A stretch of 64,000 nucleotides of DNA, taken from assembly GCF_040958095.1 (NCBI RefSeq), contig NC_091195.1, positions 26,704,381 to 26,768,380 of the forward strand, written 5' to 3'. Both the position numbers and the translations under genes were made by a program. Source of the stretch: Procambarus clarkii. Its lineage: Eukaryota > Arthropoda > Malacostraca > Decapoda > Cambaridae. Positions 54,651-64,000 of this stretch are shown here, piece by piece (position 1 is the first letter of the stretch; each line of letters starts with the position of its first letter). A model generated the notes under the pieces. The model searched no databases. It was given only the letters and a program-made list of their open reading frames with translations, and was not told the origin of the DNA.

Positions 54651-55245
54651 ATTACATCTGTGTGTAATGATGTAAGGGCGAAGAGGGAGAACGGAGAGGG
54701 AGAGATTGCTGAAATAGAGGGAATACAGAAAACATATACGGCACGCATAGTCGCGATAAAGCACCTAAATTATTGGGATCGTCTTAAAGTCCTCCAAATG
54801 TACTCACTAGAAAGGAGACGAGAGAGATATCAAATAATATACACGTGGAAGATACTGGAGGGCCAAGTACCAAATCTACACAGTAAAATAATAACGTTCT
54901 GGAGTGAACAATAAGGAAGAAAATGCAGAATAGAACCAGTGAAGAGCAGGGGTGCCATAGGCACAGTCAGAGAACACTGTATAAACATCAGAGGTCCATG
55001 GTTGTTTAACACCCTCCCAGCGAGCATAAGAAATATTGCCGGAACAACTGTGGGCATCTTCAAGAGGAAACTAGATTGTTTCCTACAAGGAGTACCAGAC
55101 CAACCGGGCTGTGGTGGGTATGTGGGCCTGCGGGCCGCTCCAAGCAACAGCCTGGTGGACCAAACTCTCACAAGTCGAGCCTGGCCTCGGGCAGGGCTTG
55201 GGGAGTAGAAGAACTCCCAGAACCCCACCAACCAGGTATAATCAA
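54640..55245 (+). mobile_element. LINE 'E' 3' end, plus strand, joined at a hairpin
   Basis: An 18 bp hairpin, CGCCCTTACATCATTACA...TGTAATGATGTAAGGGCG (about 54638-54682), links the minus-strand LINE B to this plus-strand piece. The piece encodes YTARIVAIKHLNYWDRLKVL, YSLERRRERYQIIYTWKILE, REHCINIRGPWLFNTLPASI, RNIAGTTVGIFKRKLDCFLQ and GVPDQPGCGGYVGLRAAPSN in two frames. Other copies are at 59905-60000 (tail) and 60420-60735. Confidence 0.8.
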
Positions 55246-56085
55246 CCAGGGTCTATGTTCTCCTATTCCAAATTCCATAACATGGCATTTATGCACATTA
55301 AATTCCATTTGCCATGAGGTGCTCCATATACTTATTTTGTCCAGGTCATCTTGAAGGGCCTGACAATCATCTAAGTTTCTTATTCTGCCTATTATCTTAG
55401 CACCATCAGCAAACATGTTCATATAATTCTGTATTCCATCTTGCAGATCATTTATGTAAATAATGAACATCACCGGTGCAAGAACTGAATCCTGTGGTAC
55501 TCCACTTGTGACATTTCTCCAGTCCGATACATTGCCTCTGATTATTGCCCTCATTTTTCTATCGGAAAATTTTTCATCCATGTTAGAAGCTTACCTGTCA
55601 CCTCTCCAATATGTTTCAGTTTCCAGAACAACCTCTTATGTGGAACTCTGTCGAAAGCCTTTTTTAGGTCCAGATAGATGCAGTCAACTCGACCATCTCT
55701 TTCCTGTAAAATCTCTGTGGATCGATCATAAAAACTGAGTAAATTCGATACACAGGATCTTCCAGATCAAAAACCATACTGTCTATCTGATATTATATTG
55801 TTTCTCTCCAGGTGTTCCACCCATTTAGTTTTAATTATTTTTCCAATATTTTGACTATTACATTTGTCATTGATACAGGTCTATAATTGAGGGGGTCTTC
55901 CCTGCTGCCACTTTAGTAGATTGGAACTATGTTAGCCTTTTTCCACACATCTGCTACGACTCTTGTACACAGGGATGTCTGAATAATCAGCTGAAGGGGA
56001 ATGCTGAGCTCAGATGCACATTCTTTCAGAACCCATGGTGAAACTCCATCTGGGCCATCTACTTTGTTCTTACATAGGAGAGTAA
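55246..56085 (-). mobile_element. LINE 'A'-related copy, minus strand, decayed
   Basis: Segments include AIIRGNVSDWRNVTSGVPQD, VLAPVMFIIYINDLQDGIQN and MNMFADGAKIIGRIRNLDDC (55581-55240), and further right NKVDGPDGVSPWVLKECASE (about 56070). The F-A-D-D box reads F-A-D-G. A few frame breaks are present. It is older than the copies at 46388 and 49190. Confidence 0.85.
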
Positions 56086-56429
56086 GAACAAAGTTCTTAC
56101 TCTGGCCTTGCAGTACTCCCTGGCCCTGTCCAGTAAGAACAAAGTTCTTACTGGATGGGTGGTTGGTTGAGGGGGACATACGGTATGTGGAGGGTTCTGT
56201 TGTGTGTATACTGTTGGGAGTGACATTTAGGGGAGCTAAATTTCACCCATCACATTAAGCAGCTAACTCCTACTCACAATAACTGCCTCTACAACTTGTT
56301 GCCTCATAGCCCACCATCTCATAAGCCAGACACCCATGAATCGAAGCAAACATAACATTCCGCCAACTGTCTCTAGCGCAGCCCTCATTCCCACATGTGT
56401 AGCTCGCATAGAAAAGGCAATGGAACGAC

Positions 56430-56660
56430 AATTGAAGTGACCCCCCTGTGGTACAATGGTATATGTTCTCAACTCACAATTGCCCTGCAGACACAAATTG
56501 TAACTGGCCCTATTTTCCTTGTGTGGCGGGTGGCTATGTTGGGTTGGATTCGTGGGCGGGATGGTAATGGTTCAGCATGTTTACTTTCACCTGATGCTGC
56601 TGTTCACCTAGCTGTAAATAAGTATCTGGAATTAGGCAGTTGTTGTGGGTTTGCTCATGA
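56430..56660 (+). mobile_element. Diverged SINE sharing the S1 body, different tRNA-like head
   Basis: The head CCCCTGTGGTACAATGGTAT resembles a tRNA A-box region. The body TTTACTTTCACCTGATGCTG, then TGTTCACCTAGCTGTAAATA and AGTATCTGGAATTAGGCAGT is a decayed form of the S1 body. The tail is not preserved. Confidence 0.55.
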
Positions 56661-57595
56661 GGATGATCTGTAGTTTGAACTGAGGGAGACCTCGACATGT
56701 AATCACGAGTACGAGGTTTCTCTCCCTGACATTGTGTGCTGAATGTTGTCTGAGGAAAGCTCTTGCATGTAGGTTTTGCTGTTAGGTAAGACGGAATAAT
56801 CACGATTTTACTTTTGGTCATTTTGGCATTTTTATGTTTAGGTTCAGGTAAGTGTATCTGAGGTGCACTTGCTTTTGTAATGAGATTGTATGTATTTGCA
56901 ATGTTTGATTTCCTGTGCATGATGTTGAGAAATGGACAGATCATTTACTTTTGGTAGACTGGAGTGTGTTTGGTACGTAATCTTCTGAGAAGATTGTGAC
57001 CGAGGTCATTTTAAGCTCGTCATGGTTCAGTTGGTAGTACAGTACGTGTCTTTGAGGGGAAGTCCAAGGGATGTGAATTTTATCCCATTACATAATCGTA
57101 TTATTTTCTCCTAGATACATCTCATTACACTGATTTTGTTTTGCATCCATTTTTCTATAGGATGAAGTTGCCTCGGATCCAATCCCGGTCAGGCGGTGGA
57201 TGTGCCTCAGTGTTGTGGCTCGGTGAATAGGGAGTCCATTTTGTCTAAGCTTCTAATGAATGCCCCTCTTCAGTGATGCCTGTGACATGTTTGACTTGGT
57301 AGACTCAATCACTTAGTGGGTTATTTTATGTCACACTGTACCTTGGATCTCTTTAATATCATTAGTCGCTAGGATGGTGATCAGCAGTGACTAATTTCCG
57401 GTTTTTGTTTGTCCTTTTGTTTATTGATTATCAATATTGTGAGCTTAGCTTGCTCATCATGGCAGCTTGCTTGTATCTTTGTAGTTGTAATTTGTGTAGA
57501 GGCATCGAAAAGTGGTTTCCGTAAATGAGAATTTGTCCCAGCTTGTACTGGTATTGGCACTTGTTGGGTGTTTGGGATAGTGCTGCTCTCTCTTT
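56661..57595. other. Intronic sequence, no gene; possible tRNA-like scraps
   Basis: The stretch is largely unique. At about 57020-57090, TCATGGTTCAGTTGGTAGTA followed by AAGGGATGTGAATTTTATCC resembles a decayed tRNA-derived head. No splice-bounded exon is seen. Confidence 0.4.
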
Positions 57596-58500
57596 GTCTT
57601 GTAAACCTTCCCATGCTTTGTATTCCACCTCCTCTCTTGTTTTTGTATTCCACCCCCATCCTGTTTTTGTATTCCACCCCCCTCCTGTTTTTGTATTCCA
57701 CCCCCCTCCTGTTTTTGTATTCCACCCCCATCCTGTTTTTGTATTCCACCCCCATCCTGTTTTTGTATTCCACCCCCATCCTGTTTTTGTATTCCACCCC
57801 CATCCTGTTTTTGTATTCCACCCCCCTCCTGTTTTTGTATTCCACCCCCCTCCTGTTTTTGTATTCCACCCCCCTCCTGTTTTTGTATTCCACCCCCCCT
57901 CCTGTTTTTGTATTCCACCCCCATCCTGTTTTTGTATTCCACCCCCATCCTGTTTTTGTATTCCACCCCCCTCCTGTTTTTGTATTCCACCCCCATCCTG
58001 TTTTTGTATTCCACCCCCATCCTGTTTTTGTATTCCACCCCCATCCTGTTTTTGTATTCCACCCCCATCCTGTTTTTGTATTCCACCCCCATCCTGTTTT
58101 TGTATTCCACCCCCATCCTGTTTTTGTATTCCACCCCCATCCTGTTTTTGTATTCCACCCCCCTCCTGTTTTTGTATTCCACTCCCCTTTAGTGTCAGGC
58201 GCCTGAGAGCTGGGTGGACAGCGCTTTAGATTCGTAGTCCTGAGGTTCCGGATTCGATCCCCCGTGGAGGCGGAGACAAATGGGCAAAATGTTTCTTTCA
58301 CCCTGATGCCCCTGTTACCTAGAAGTAAATAGGTACCTGGGAGTTAGACAGCTGCTACGGGCTGCTTCCTGGGGGTGGAGGCCTGGTCGAGGACCGGGAC
58401 ACGGGGACACTAAAGCCCCGAAATCATCTCGAGATAACCTCACGATAACCCCCATCCTGTTTTTGTAGTCCACCTCCCATCCTGTTTTTATTCTCGCCCT
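57596..58500. repeat. 24 bp minisatellite split by an S1 SINE
   Basis: The unit is TGTTTTTGTATTCCACCCCC plus ATCC or CTCC (24 bp), about 24 copies to 58190. After the SINE (58197-58450) two more diverged units appear (CCCCCATCCTGTTTTTGTAG, TCCACCTCCCATCCTGTTTTT). Plus (HPHPVFVF) and minus (VEYKNRMG) open frames reflect the multiple-of-three unit. Confidence 0.95.
58197..58450 (+). mobile_element. SINE family S1 with a third tRNA head, inside a minisatellite
   Basis: The head GCGCCTGAGAGCTGGGTGGA, loop TTCGTAG and T-arm GGATTCGATCCCC are followed by GGAGACAAATGGGCAAAATG and the S1 body, GC block and tail. It interrupts the TGTTTTTGTATTCC array. Confidence 0.9.
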
Positions 58501-58524
58501 TTTATTCAGGTTTTATAATTAGCC

Positions 58525-58740
58525 ATAAAGTTGCGTTGGCAAGGGGTGGTCTACGTCCTTGACTTTCAATTGGGGATCCCGGGTTCGATTCCTTTGGTGG
58601 GATGGAAGTGGTCGGGCACATTTCCTGTCACCTCCCCAGGCACTAACAGGTGCCCGGGGGAGTTATTTTTAAGTGTAAGATGCATCCTGGGGAACGGTAC
58701 AAGTTTTCCAATGGGACTGTGATAAGACTTCAAGTACAGA
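58525..58740 (+). mobile_element. tRNA-headed SINE-like repeat of another family
   Basis: The tRNA-like part is GTTGGCAAGGGGTGGTCTAC (A box) and GATCCCGGGTTCGATTCCTT (B box). The body is TTTCCTGTCACCTCCCCAGG, then CACTAACAGGTGCCCGGGGG. It lies about 90 bp upstream of exon 2 of the LPCAT3-like gene. Confidence 0.55.
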
Positions 58741-58828
58741 CTTCCTGTCTCCTGATAGCAGCTATTATAAATTGAATTATTGTTATATATATATAAAATG
58801 TATAATATGTGTGTTTTTGTTGTTTTAG

Positions 58829-58936
58829 GTTACCCATTAGTGCTGATACATCGCTACACCTTGTACTGTAAGAGTCCTTGGATGCAACACCTCTACTTCA
58901 TCACCTCTGGTGTCAGCATTGCTCTTTTTAACTATG
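58829..58936 (+). CDS. LPCAT3: LPCAT3/MBOAT5-like acyltransferase, exon 2
   Basis: Acceptor TTGTTTTAG|GT (58828/58829); donor TATG|GTAAGT (58936/58937); phase 1 at both ends, 108 bp. With the base from exon 1 it encodes GYPLVLIHRYTLYCKSPWMQ and HLYFITSGVSIALFNY. Animal LPCAT3 has GYPFALFYRHYLFYK...HLFHTFTGLSIAYFNFG here, so conservation is clear. The exon covers the loop after membrane segment 1 and the second segment. A donor-adjacent minisatellite begins within 6 bp of the exon end. Confidence 0.95.
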
Positions 58937-58941
58937 GTAAG

Positions 58942-59106
58942 TGTCTCGGCTGGTGAGAGGCAGTGTCTCAGCTGGAGAGGCAGTGTCTCTGCTGGTGAGA
59001 GGCACTGTCTCAGCGGGTGAGAGGCAGCGCCTCGGCTGGTGAGAGGCAGCGCCTCGGCTGGTGAGAGGCAGCGCCTCGGCTGGTGAGAGGCAGCGCCTCG
59101 GCTGGT
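58942..59106. repeat. 22-25 bp donor-adjacent minisatellite (about 7 units)
   Basis: The unit CTCGGCTGGTGAGAGGCAGC (plus GC) starts directly after the GTAAGTGT donor of exon 2. Each unit contains CTG|GTGAGAG, a second donor-like motif. Early units vary (GTGTCTCAGCTGGAGAGGCA). The following 59107-59397 is AT-rich with an ATAC run at 59333-59354. Confidence 0.9.
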
Positions 59107-59397
59107 AACCTCTCATTTAATATCTGTAAAGGTAGATTTTTGTTACCTTCTAAAGTGTGGTGATCACCTCAAATTGTCATTCTGACGATGTGCAATTAAA
59201 AATATCATAATTCTAATTGTTTTTCTTATGAAATTAATCTGTATTTAAAAGTATTAAAGATTCACTCCAATTTTTATATCTTCAGTATTCTTATTTTAGC
59301 CTGGACAGTAAACATAATTACATACGGTAATTATACATACATACATACATACATATGCTCATTAAAGATGTTTAAAAATAAAATTCATTTTCCTCAG

Positions 59398-59520
59398 GTC
59401 AGAATGTGGTGCACTCGGCTGTGTGCGTGATGGTGGCATGGCTGCTTCTACTGTCTATAGGCGGGACTCTCAAATCGGTTATCATATCCTTTGTCTTCCA
59501 GATGACGTATCTTCTCGTCG
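59398..59520 (+). CDS. LPCAT3: LPCAT3/MBOAT5-like acyltransferase, exon 3
   Basis: Acceptor TTTTCCTCAG|GT (59397/59398); end at CTCGTCG|GTACGC (59520/59521); phase 1 at both ends, 123 bp. It encodes GQNVVHSAVCVMVAWLLLLS and IGGTLKSVIISFVFQMTYLLV. The FxFQMxYLL-x-G signature matches MBOAT5 proteins (FCFQMAYLLAG in mammals). The exon carries one membrane helix (AVCVMVAWLLLLSIG) and the start of the next. The donor GTACGC is weaker than the others in the window. Confidence 0.95.
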
Positions 59521-59904
59521 GTACGCTGCGACTTTCTTTTGTTCTTACACTCCTCCGCTCTGAATATTAGGATGGAATTATTTATGTATCAGTTTTGTTG
59601 TAGGGGGTTATAGTTGTGGACTTTACCTGTTGCAAAGTCTGTCGTTGTGTGTTTCATGCAACAGAATGCCTACGCTGGAAGATTAGTCGTCTTATGTTAT
59701 GTCAAATTGCATTCAGAATTGTTGTTTCTTATTGCATAATGTGAGCACATTCTGTTGTGGGAAGCTAGCAATAGTTCATGGATTATATTGATTCTGTTTT
59801 CATTTCTTTTCCTTTTGGATGTAATCCACTATATTTTATGTATTTTAAGTAGTAATGTATACAGAACATAATTATTGCAATTGAATAGCCAAGAAGACAC
59901 TGCA

Positions 59905-60735
59905 GCAAGAAAATTGATGGTCGAGGCTGGCCCCCAGGCCGGGCTTGGGGAATAGAACTCCCGAAACCCTCTCCAGGTATGCTCCAGGTATACCCCACCC
60001 GACATGTAAACTTGGTGAGGCACGGCACTAATTAATAATATAATTGGCCAAATTTCTAAAATAAATAATTACAACATTTCACAGTCATATAAAGAACGCA
60101 TAAGCCAGGAACTTTTTGTTAGTTCATCCTCAATCAACAATTACATTCCTTGAGCATGTTGCACAGAGTGAACTTAACCTTAATTAAATTTAATCTGCAT
60201 TGTCAGGTATTGGAAGCCTGTACTTAGGCTTATCAAGGTTCCCCCCAATGCATCCTTTCCCAGGATGCAGCCTACAACAATTTCCTAGCTCCTGGGTACT
60301 TTTAACTACTGTACTCTGTGAACAGATGCATTGCATCATGTGTAAGGAAACATGCTCAACAGTTTGTTCCCCACCCAGGGTTTGAACTCTGGATCCTCGG
60401 TTGTAAGCAAAGGACGTAGACCAGTGAAGAGCAGGGGTGCCATAGACACAATCGGAGAACGCTGAATAAACATTAGAGGTCCACGGTTGTTCAACATCCT
60501 CCCAGCGAGTATAAGAAATATTGCCAGAACAACCTTGGACATCTTGAAGATAAAACTAGATACTGTAGTTTTCTTCAAGAAGTGCCAGGCCAACCAGGCT
60601 GTGGTGGATATGTGGCCTGTGGGCCACTCCAAGCAACAGCATGTTGAACCAAGCTCTCACAAGTCAAGCCTGGTCTCGGGCCGGGCTTGGGGAGTAGAGA
60701 AACTCCCAGAACCCTATCAATCAGGTATCAAGCAG
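59905..60735 (+). mobile_element. LINE 'E' tail fragments in intron 3
   Basis: 59915-59995 has the tail GAGGCTGGCCCCCAGGCCGG, then GCTTGGGGAATAGAACTCCC. 60420-60735 is longer: FNILPASIRNIARTTLDILK and KCQANQAVVDMWPVGHSKQQ in shifted frames, ending GTAGAGAAACTCCCAGAACC. Between them (60000-60420) nothing is recognised. Confidence 0.75.
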
Positions 60736-61221
60736 ACCACTTACTTCAGGACTTGCATCTGAAAATAGATAAGATCCGAGAGACTAAAAATATCAATTTT
60801 CAGAGCATGTCTTCCTGGGTAGTTTCTCTAGGCGGGCCCATGGCTATTTGATTTAAAGCTATGTTGTGACAAAGAACTTGTCTTATGGGATTGTTACTTG
60901 TTTTGGGTCAGGGAGACAGTGGAGAGTATATACCAGTCCACCACCAAGATAGACTGCTTGCTTTAACACCAAAACAAATAAATCTACTCATCTTTCCCCT
61001 TCAAACATTCACTCGGGATCACTTGAGATAACGAGTCAACTGCCTACTAAACCAACTACCACCAGGTGTTAGCACGAGCTAGTACAATAGGGTTGGGGGA
61101 GCAAAGTGTCCACTGGCTAAGCACCCAGGTCTCCTGGGTCAATTCAGGTTAGTTGACTGGTTATACTTTGAAACCTTGTCTTTGTAAAGAGGGTTTCCAT
61201 TCTGTGGTATTGTGTCACAGT
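60736..61221. other. Intron 3 sequence, nothing recognised
   Basis: No repeats, motifs or open frames of interest are seen. Confidence 0.4.
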
Positions 61222-61680
61222 ATGGTTATCTTGAGATGATTTCGGGGCTTAGTGTCCCCGTGGCCCGGTCCTCGACCAGGCCTGATTTTTGTTACACACC
61301 CCCAGGAAGCAGCCTGTAGCAGCTGTCTAACTCCCACCCAGTCCCAATGACATGGTACCCAGTCACTTTGTATGGCTGACTAGTTATCTGCTTCAACTTA
61401 GTTCCAGAGTTATCTCTCCTGTCACTGATTATTGTGGACCAGTGGCCACTAGAGTTTACTGTTTCATGGGTTGTTTGGCCATATTTAATGTAGTCTGACT
61501 CCTGAATAGGAACTCTGTCTTGTTTGCATATACTTAAGATTCTCATATGTAGTCTTATTAGGGTGAATGTATGGCAGCCATCTTCCACTTGAGAGTGTAG
61601 TAGTTGTTGAGTTGTTGAGGACCGGGCCGCGGGGACACTAAAGCCCCGAAATCATCTCAAGATAACTTCAAGATAACCCC
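61222..61680. mobile_element. Two broken S1 SINE pieces in opposite orientation
   Basis: The minus piece (61222-61345) has the tail and GC block, with an extra GATTTTTGTTACACACC inserted after CCAGGCCT. The plus piece (61612-61680) has only the GC block CGAGGACCGGGCCGCGGGGA and tail. About 265 bp of unrecognised sequence separates them. Confidence 0.75.
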
Positions 61681-61913
61681 CCCTCCTTCGGGAGGCAGTG
61701 ATGGTTCCCTCTTTGGCTTAGTTAGTGCGACAGCGAGCCACCTTAGCCCATGTTTTGGATTAGGCTTGGCTCACTCCTTGATACTGGTTTCTTGTTTTCT
61801 CTCCCACCTCTGTCTCTCGGTTTTTCACTGTGGGGAAAGTTTACATCTTTGTTGCTTTCTTTCTCATGACATCCACAAAATGTATAGTACAAAATGTGGT
61901 TTCTTTGGGTATA

Positions 61914-62158
61914 TCTTGAGGTTATCTTGAGACGATTTCGGGGTTTTAGTGTCCCCGTGGCCCGGTCCTCGACCAGGCCTCCACCCCCAGGAAGCAGCCC
62001 GTGGCAGCTGACTAACACCCAGGTACCTATTTTACTGCTAGGTAACAGGAGCATAGGGTGAAAGAAACTCTGCCCATTGTTTCTCGCCGGCGCCCAGGAT
62101 CGAACCCGGGACCACAGGATCACAAGTCCAGAGTGCTGTCCGCTCGGCCGACCGGCTC
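61914..62158 (-). mobile_element. SINE family S1 (TGT-type head), minus strand, full
   Basis: Tail TATCTTGAGGTTATCTTGAG, GC block, body and head AGCGGACAGCACTCTGGACT (minus strand). It is near identical in structure to the copy at 28301-28546. Confidence 0.9.
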
Positions 62159-62159
62159 C

Positions 62160-62985
62160 TTTTACAACAGTCCAATTTTATACATTCCAGCAGTAGTTGC
62201 TATAAGTACTATCACTTGTGTACAAGAGATTGGCATACTGTTCTGGTTTCTTATAGCCATCTGAGGTTGAGGGGTTGTGGGCTGGCACACACCTTATCAC
62301 TTCTATGCTTTCCCACTGAGGCCCCACCTGGCTTCCTAGACATTTATCAGGCTTACCAATGTTATTGTTTGTGTGCTGCTTGACTCTCGGATCCGTGTTC
62401 TGGTGGACCTTGATGACTGCTTGGTATAATATAGAACTTTCCATTGTTGGGCTTCCCTGCTGGCCGGAGTCGTACATTTTCACACACATTGTATGCTTCT
62501 ATACGAACAAATTACTTGTTAATATTACTGTAAATTGTTTTAATGTTTTATGAATGTATTTGTAAGGAAATAATAAGTAATTATCTCACTAAGCTCTGCA
62601 ATCAGGATTATATTCAAGGACAATTAATGCAACTTGGTCATCATTTTGCCAGTTACCCGGATATTCGGGTACAAGAAGACTGAATTAGTAAGTGTCTAGT
62701 GTAGGGCCATGGCAAGTATAAGGGCTTGAGAAGTGTGGCGGCTTATCAAGGTATTGGCTGCCTGTGCCTTTTAGGTGTCCCCCGCACCCTTAACAAGCGC
62801 ATGTTGCACTCAGGGTGGTGAGGCATCATTGGTAGGCTCTACTTGTTTATGTGAACCCTAGACTTGTGTTCAAACTATCCGATTCTTAGAGCGGTTGTTT
62901 GTGATGCCCATGACTTGTGAGTGTTTGGTTAGGTTGTGGGTCAATTTCTGATCCTCGTATGCTTTCCCCCTCACTTCCTTGAGGG
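62160..62985. other. Intron 3 sequence, nothing recognised
   Basis: The stretch is unique-looking and AT-moderate. No exon with homology to MBOAT proteins and no repeat family seen elsewhere in the window was found. Confidence 0.4.
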
Positions 62986-63243
62986 GACCTGATTCAAGAT
63001 GTAGTTACGCAAGCACTTACAAACCTGTGCGTCTTTTTTCAATCTTTGGCGGCCTTACAATTATTAAACAGTTAATGAACTTCGAAGCACCAGGAAGCTG
63101 TATAACAATGAAAACAGTTGATTGGGAAGTTTTCATGCTTGTAAACTGTTTAATAAATGTAACGAAAGCCGTCAAAGATTAAGGTAAGATGTACACGTCC
63201 GTAAGTGTTGTACTTGCGTAACTGCTTCGTGAATCTGGCTCCT
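62986..63243. mobile_element. hAT-like MITE, copy 3
   Basis: It contains TAGTTACGCAAGCACTTACA, TTTCAATCTTTGGCGGC, AACAGTTAATGAACTTCGAA and ends TAACTGCTTCGTGAATCTGG CTCCTG. It is more decayed on the left end than the copies at 5788 and 28683. Confidence 0.75.
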
Positions 63244-63483
63244 GGTCCTGGGTCCCAGTTGATGCAAAAAAGTCTCGGTTACCAGATGTTTGGGAAGAGC
63301 CCTTCGCTGTCACAGGAGCGCTGGGAAGCTACCCAGGTGCAGCACAGTAAGTGACATTTATTTACAGTATTTATTTATTTATTTACATTTATTTATATTA
63401 TTTATTTAATAAAACAACCCTTGTTTTATTATTATTAAATCTTACTACACTGTCGCCAACATTAATGAAGTTTAATATTACAG

Positions 63484-63599
63484 GTTACTACATGACAGGA
63501 ACAGACACTTACGATATCAAGTGGAGTATGCCCCATTGCGTGTTAACCCTGCGGCTAATTGCACTCACGTATGATGTATATGACGGAACAAAAGACTAT
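63484..63599 (+). CDS. LPCAT3: LPCAT3/MBOAT5-like acyltransferase, exon 4 (gene continues off the window)
   Basis: Acceptor ATTACAG|GT (63483/63484) in phase 1; donor GACTAT|GTAAGA (63599/63600) in phase 0; 116 bp. It encodes GYYMTGTDTYDIKWSMPHCV and LTLRLIALTYDVYDGTKDY. The signature Y-D-I-K-W-x-M-P-H-C-V-L-T-L is diagnostic of LPCAT3-type MBOATs. Exons 1-4 together give 150 codons of an expected roughly 480-500. The conserved catalytic Asn and His of the MBOAT fold are further downstream and not in this window. Confidence 0.95.
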
Positions 63600-64000
63600 G
63601 TAAGATAATTTAGTTACTCTTGTGTGTTTGACTAATTTTACCAAGTTTTTCTTTTTAATATTTATGCTCTTAAGTGTTGGCTCCAATTATATGCAAATGC
63701 ATATAAATACTTACTGTTTTCCCCGTAAATTGAATGCATATTTTGTTTCAGCACCAATTATATATATTCTGTATTGCATTTGCATGCACAAAATCATGTG
63801 TTTTCCCGACAAAACCACTTGAAAATCATTGTCAATAAATTCAAATATGTTTATGGAGGTATAAATACACACAATGGAATAAGGTAGCTCAAGTTATTCT
63901 TGCCCAGTTTGTCAAAAAAAATGTATTGAAAAATACAGTGCAGTAGATAGAAAAAAAATTCCACAAAAGGTGATTGTAAATGAGGAGCATGTTATACACG
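63600..64000. other. Start of intron 4, AT-rich
   Basis: AT-rich intron sequence with no recognised element up to the window edge. Confidence 0.6.

Noticed and set aside
57381-58301. VEYKNRMG and HPHPVFVF repeat proteins
   Set aside because: Both are readings of a 24 bp minisatellite and cross into a SINE.
63259-63353. Constitutive exon of the LPCAT3-like gene
   Set aside because: Inclusion would break the conserved protein junction and shift frame; kept only as a possible cassette.

Overview
The window looks like nuclear DNA of a decapod crustacean, with freshwater crayfish as my best guess. Three things point there. Genes have introns with canonical GT-AG junctions. The repeat content is very heavy, mixing CR1/Jockey-type LINEs, tRNA-headed SINEs, MITEs, a Ty3/gypsy fossil and a Penelope-like fossil. 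The recognisable proteins have animal orthologues. The exact species is inference. No bacterial operon, CRISPR array or rRNA gene is present.

Two host genes are supported, both on the plus strand. The first (about 9.4-21.3 kb) is a small heat shock protein gene. It has a TATA promoter and Inr near 9417-9454, a non-coding first exon ending at a GTGAGT donor (9533/9534), and three coding exons (14709-14975, 17514-17732, 19985-20653) joined in phase 0, giving about 384 residues. It carries an alpha-crystallin domain, a V-P-I tail motif and an unusually long C-terminal extension. The second (from about 45.9 kb to beyond the right edge) is the 5' part of an LPCAT3/MBOAT5-type lysophospholipid acyltransferase gene. 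Its exons are 45926-46028, 58829-58936, 59398-59520 and 63484-63599 (150 codons); the catalytic part lies outside the window. A GC-rich minus-strand reading frame at 40.5-41.3 kb may be an exon of a third, unrecognised membrane protein.

The rest is repeats. About 20 minisatellite arrays occupy about a quarter to a third of the window: 0.72-5.5, 7.8-9.25, 9.7-10.5, 15.0-17.4, 17.7-19.07, 20.6-20.9, 27.0-27.4, 29.2-31.15, 34.4-37.2, 40.2-40.55, 43.7-45.85, 46.2-46.4 (with relics at 47.74 and 52.7), 57.6-58.2 and 58.9-59.1 kb. Many have unit lengths that keep several frames open, so they give long but meaningless reading frames. Between them lie LINE fragments (1-0.72, 5.5-7.75, 11.0-12.98, 37.3-42.6, 46.4-56.1 and 60.4 kb), SINEs, MITEs and the LTR-element fossil (22.1-26.8 kb).

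The most unusual pattern is how the arrays sit on gene anatomy. Arrays begin at or just after splice donors in both host genes, and several units carry a donor-like GTGAG(T). One array upstream of an acceptor has an acceptor-like CTACAG|G in each unit. The 3'UTR array copies the last codons and stop of the heat shock gene, and the array in its first intron carries dozens of TGACGTCA (CRE-type) octamers. Two other large arrays appear to be amplified pieces of LINE reverse-transcriptase coding sequence. Several arrays end in inverted copies of their own unit.
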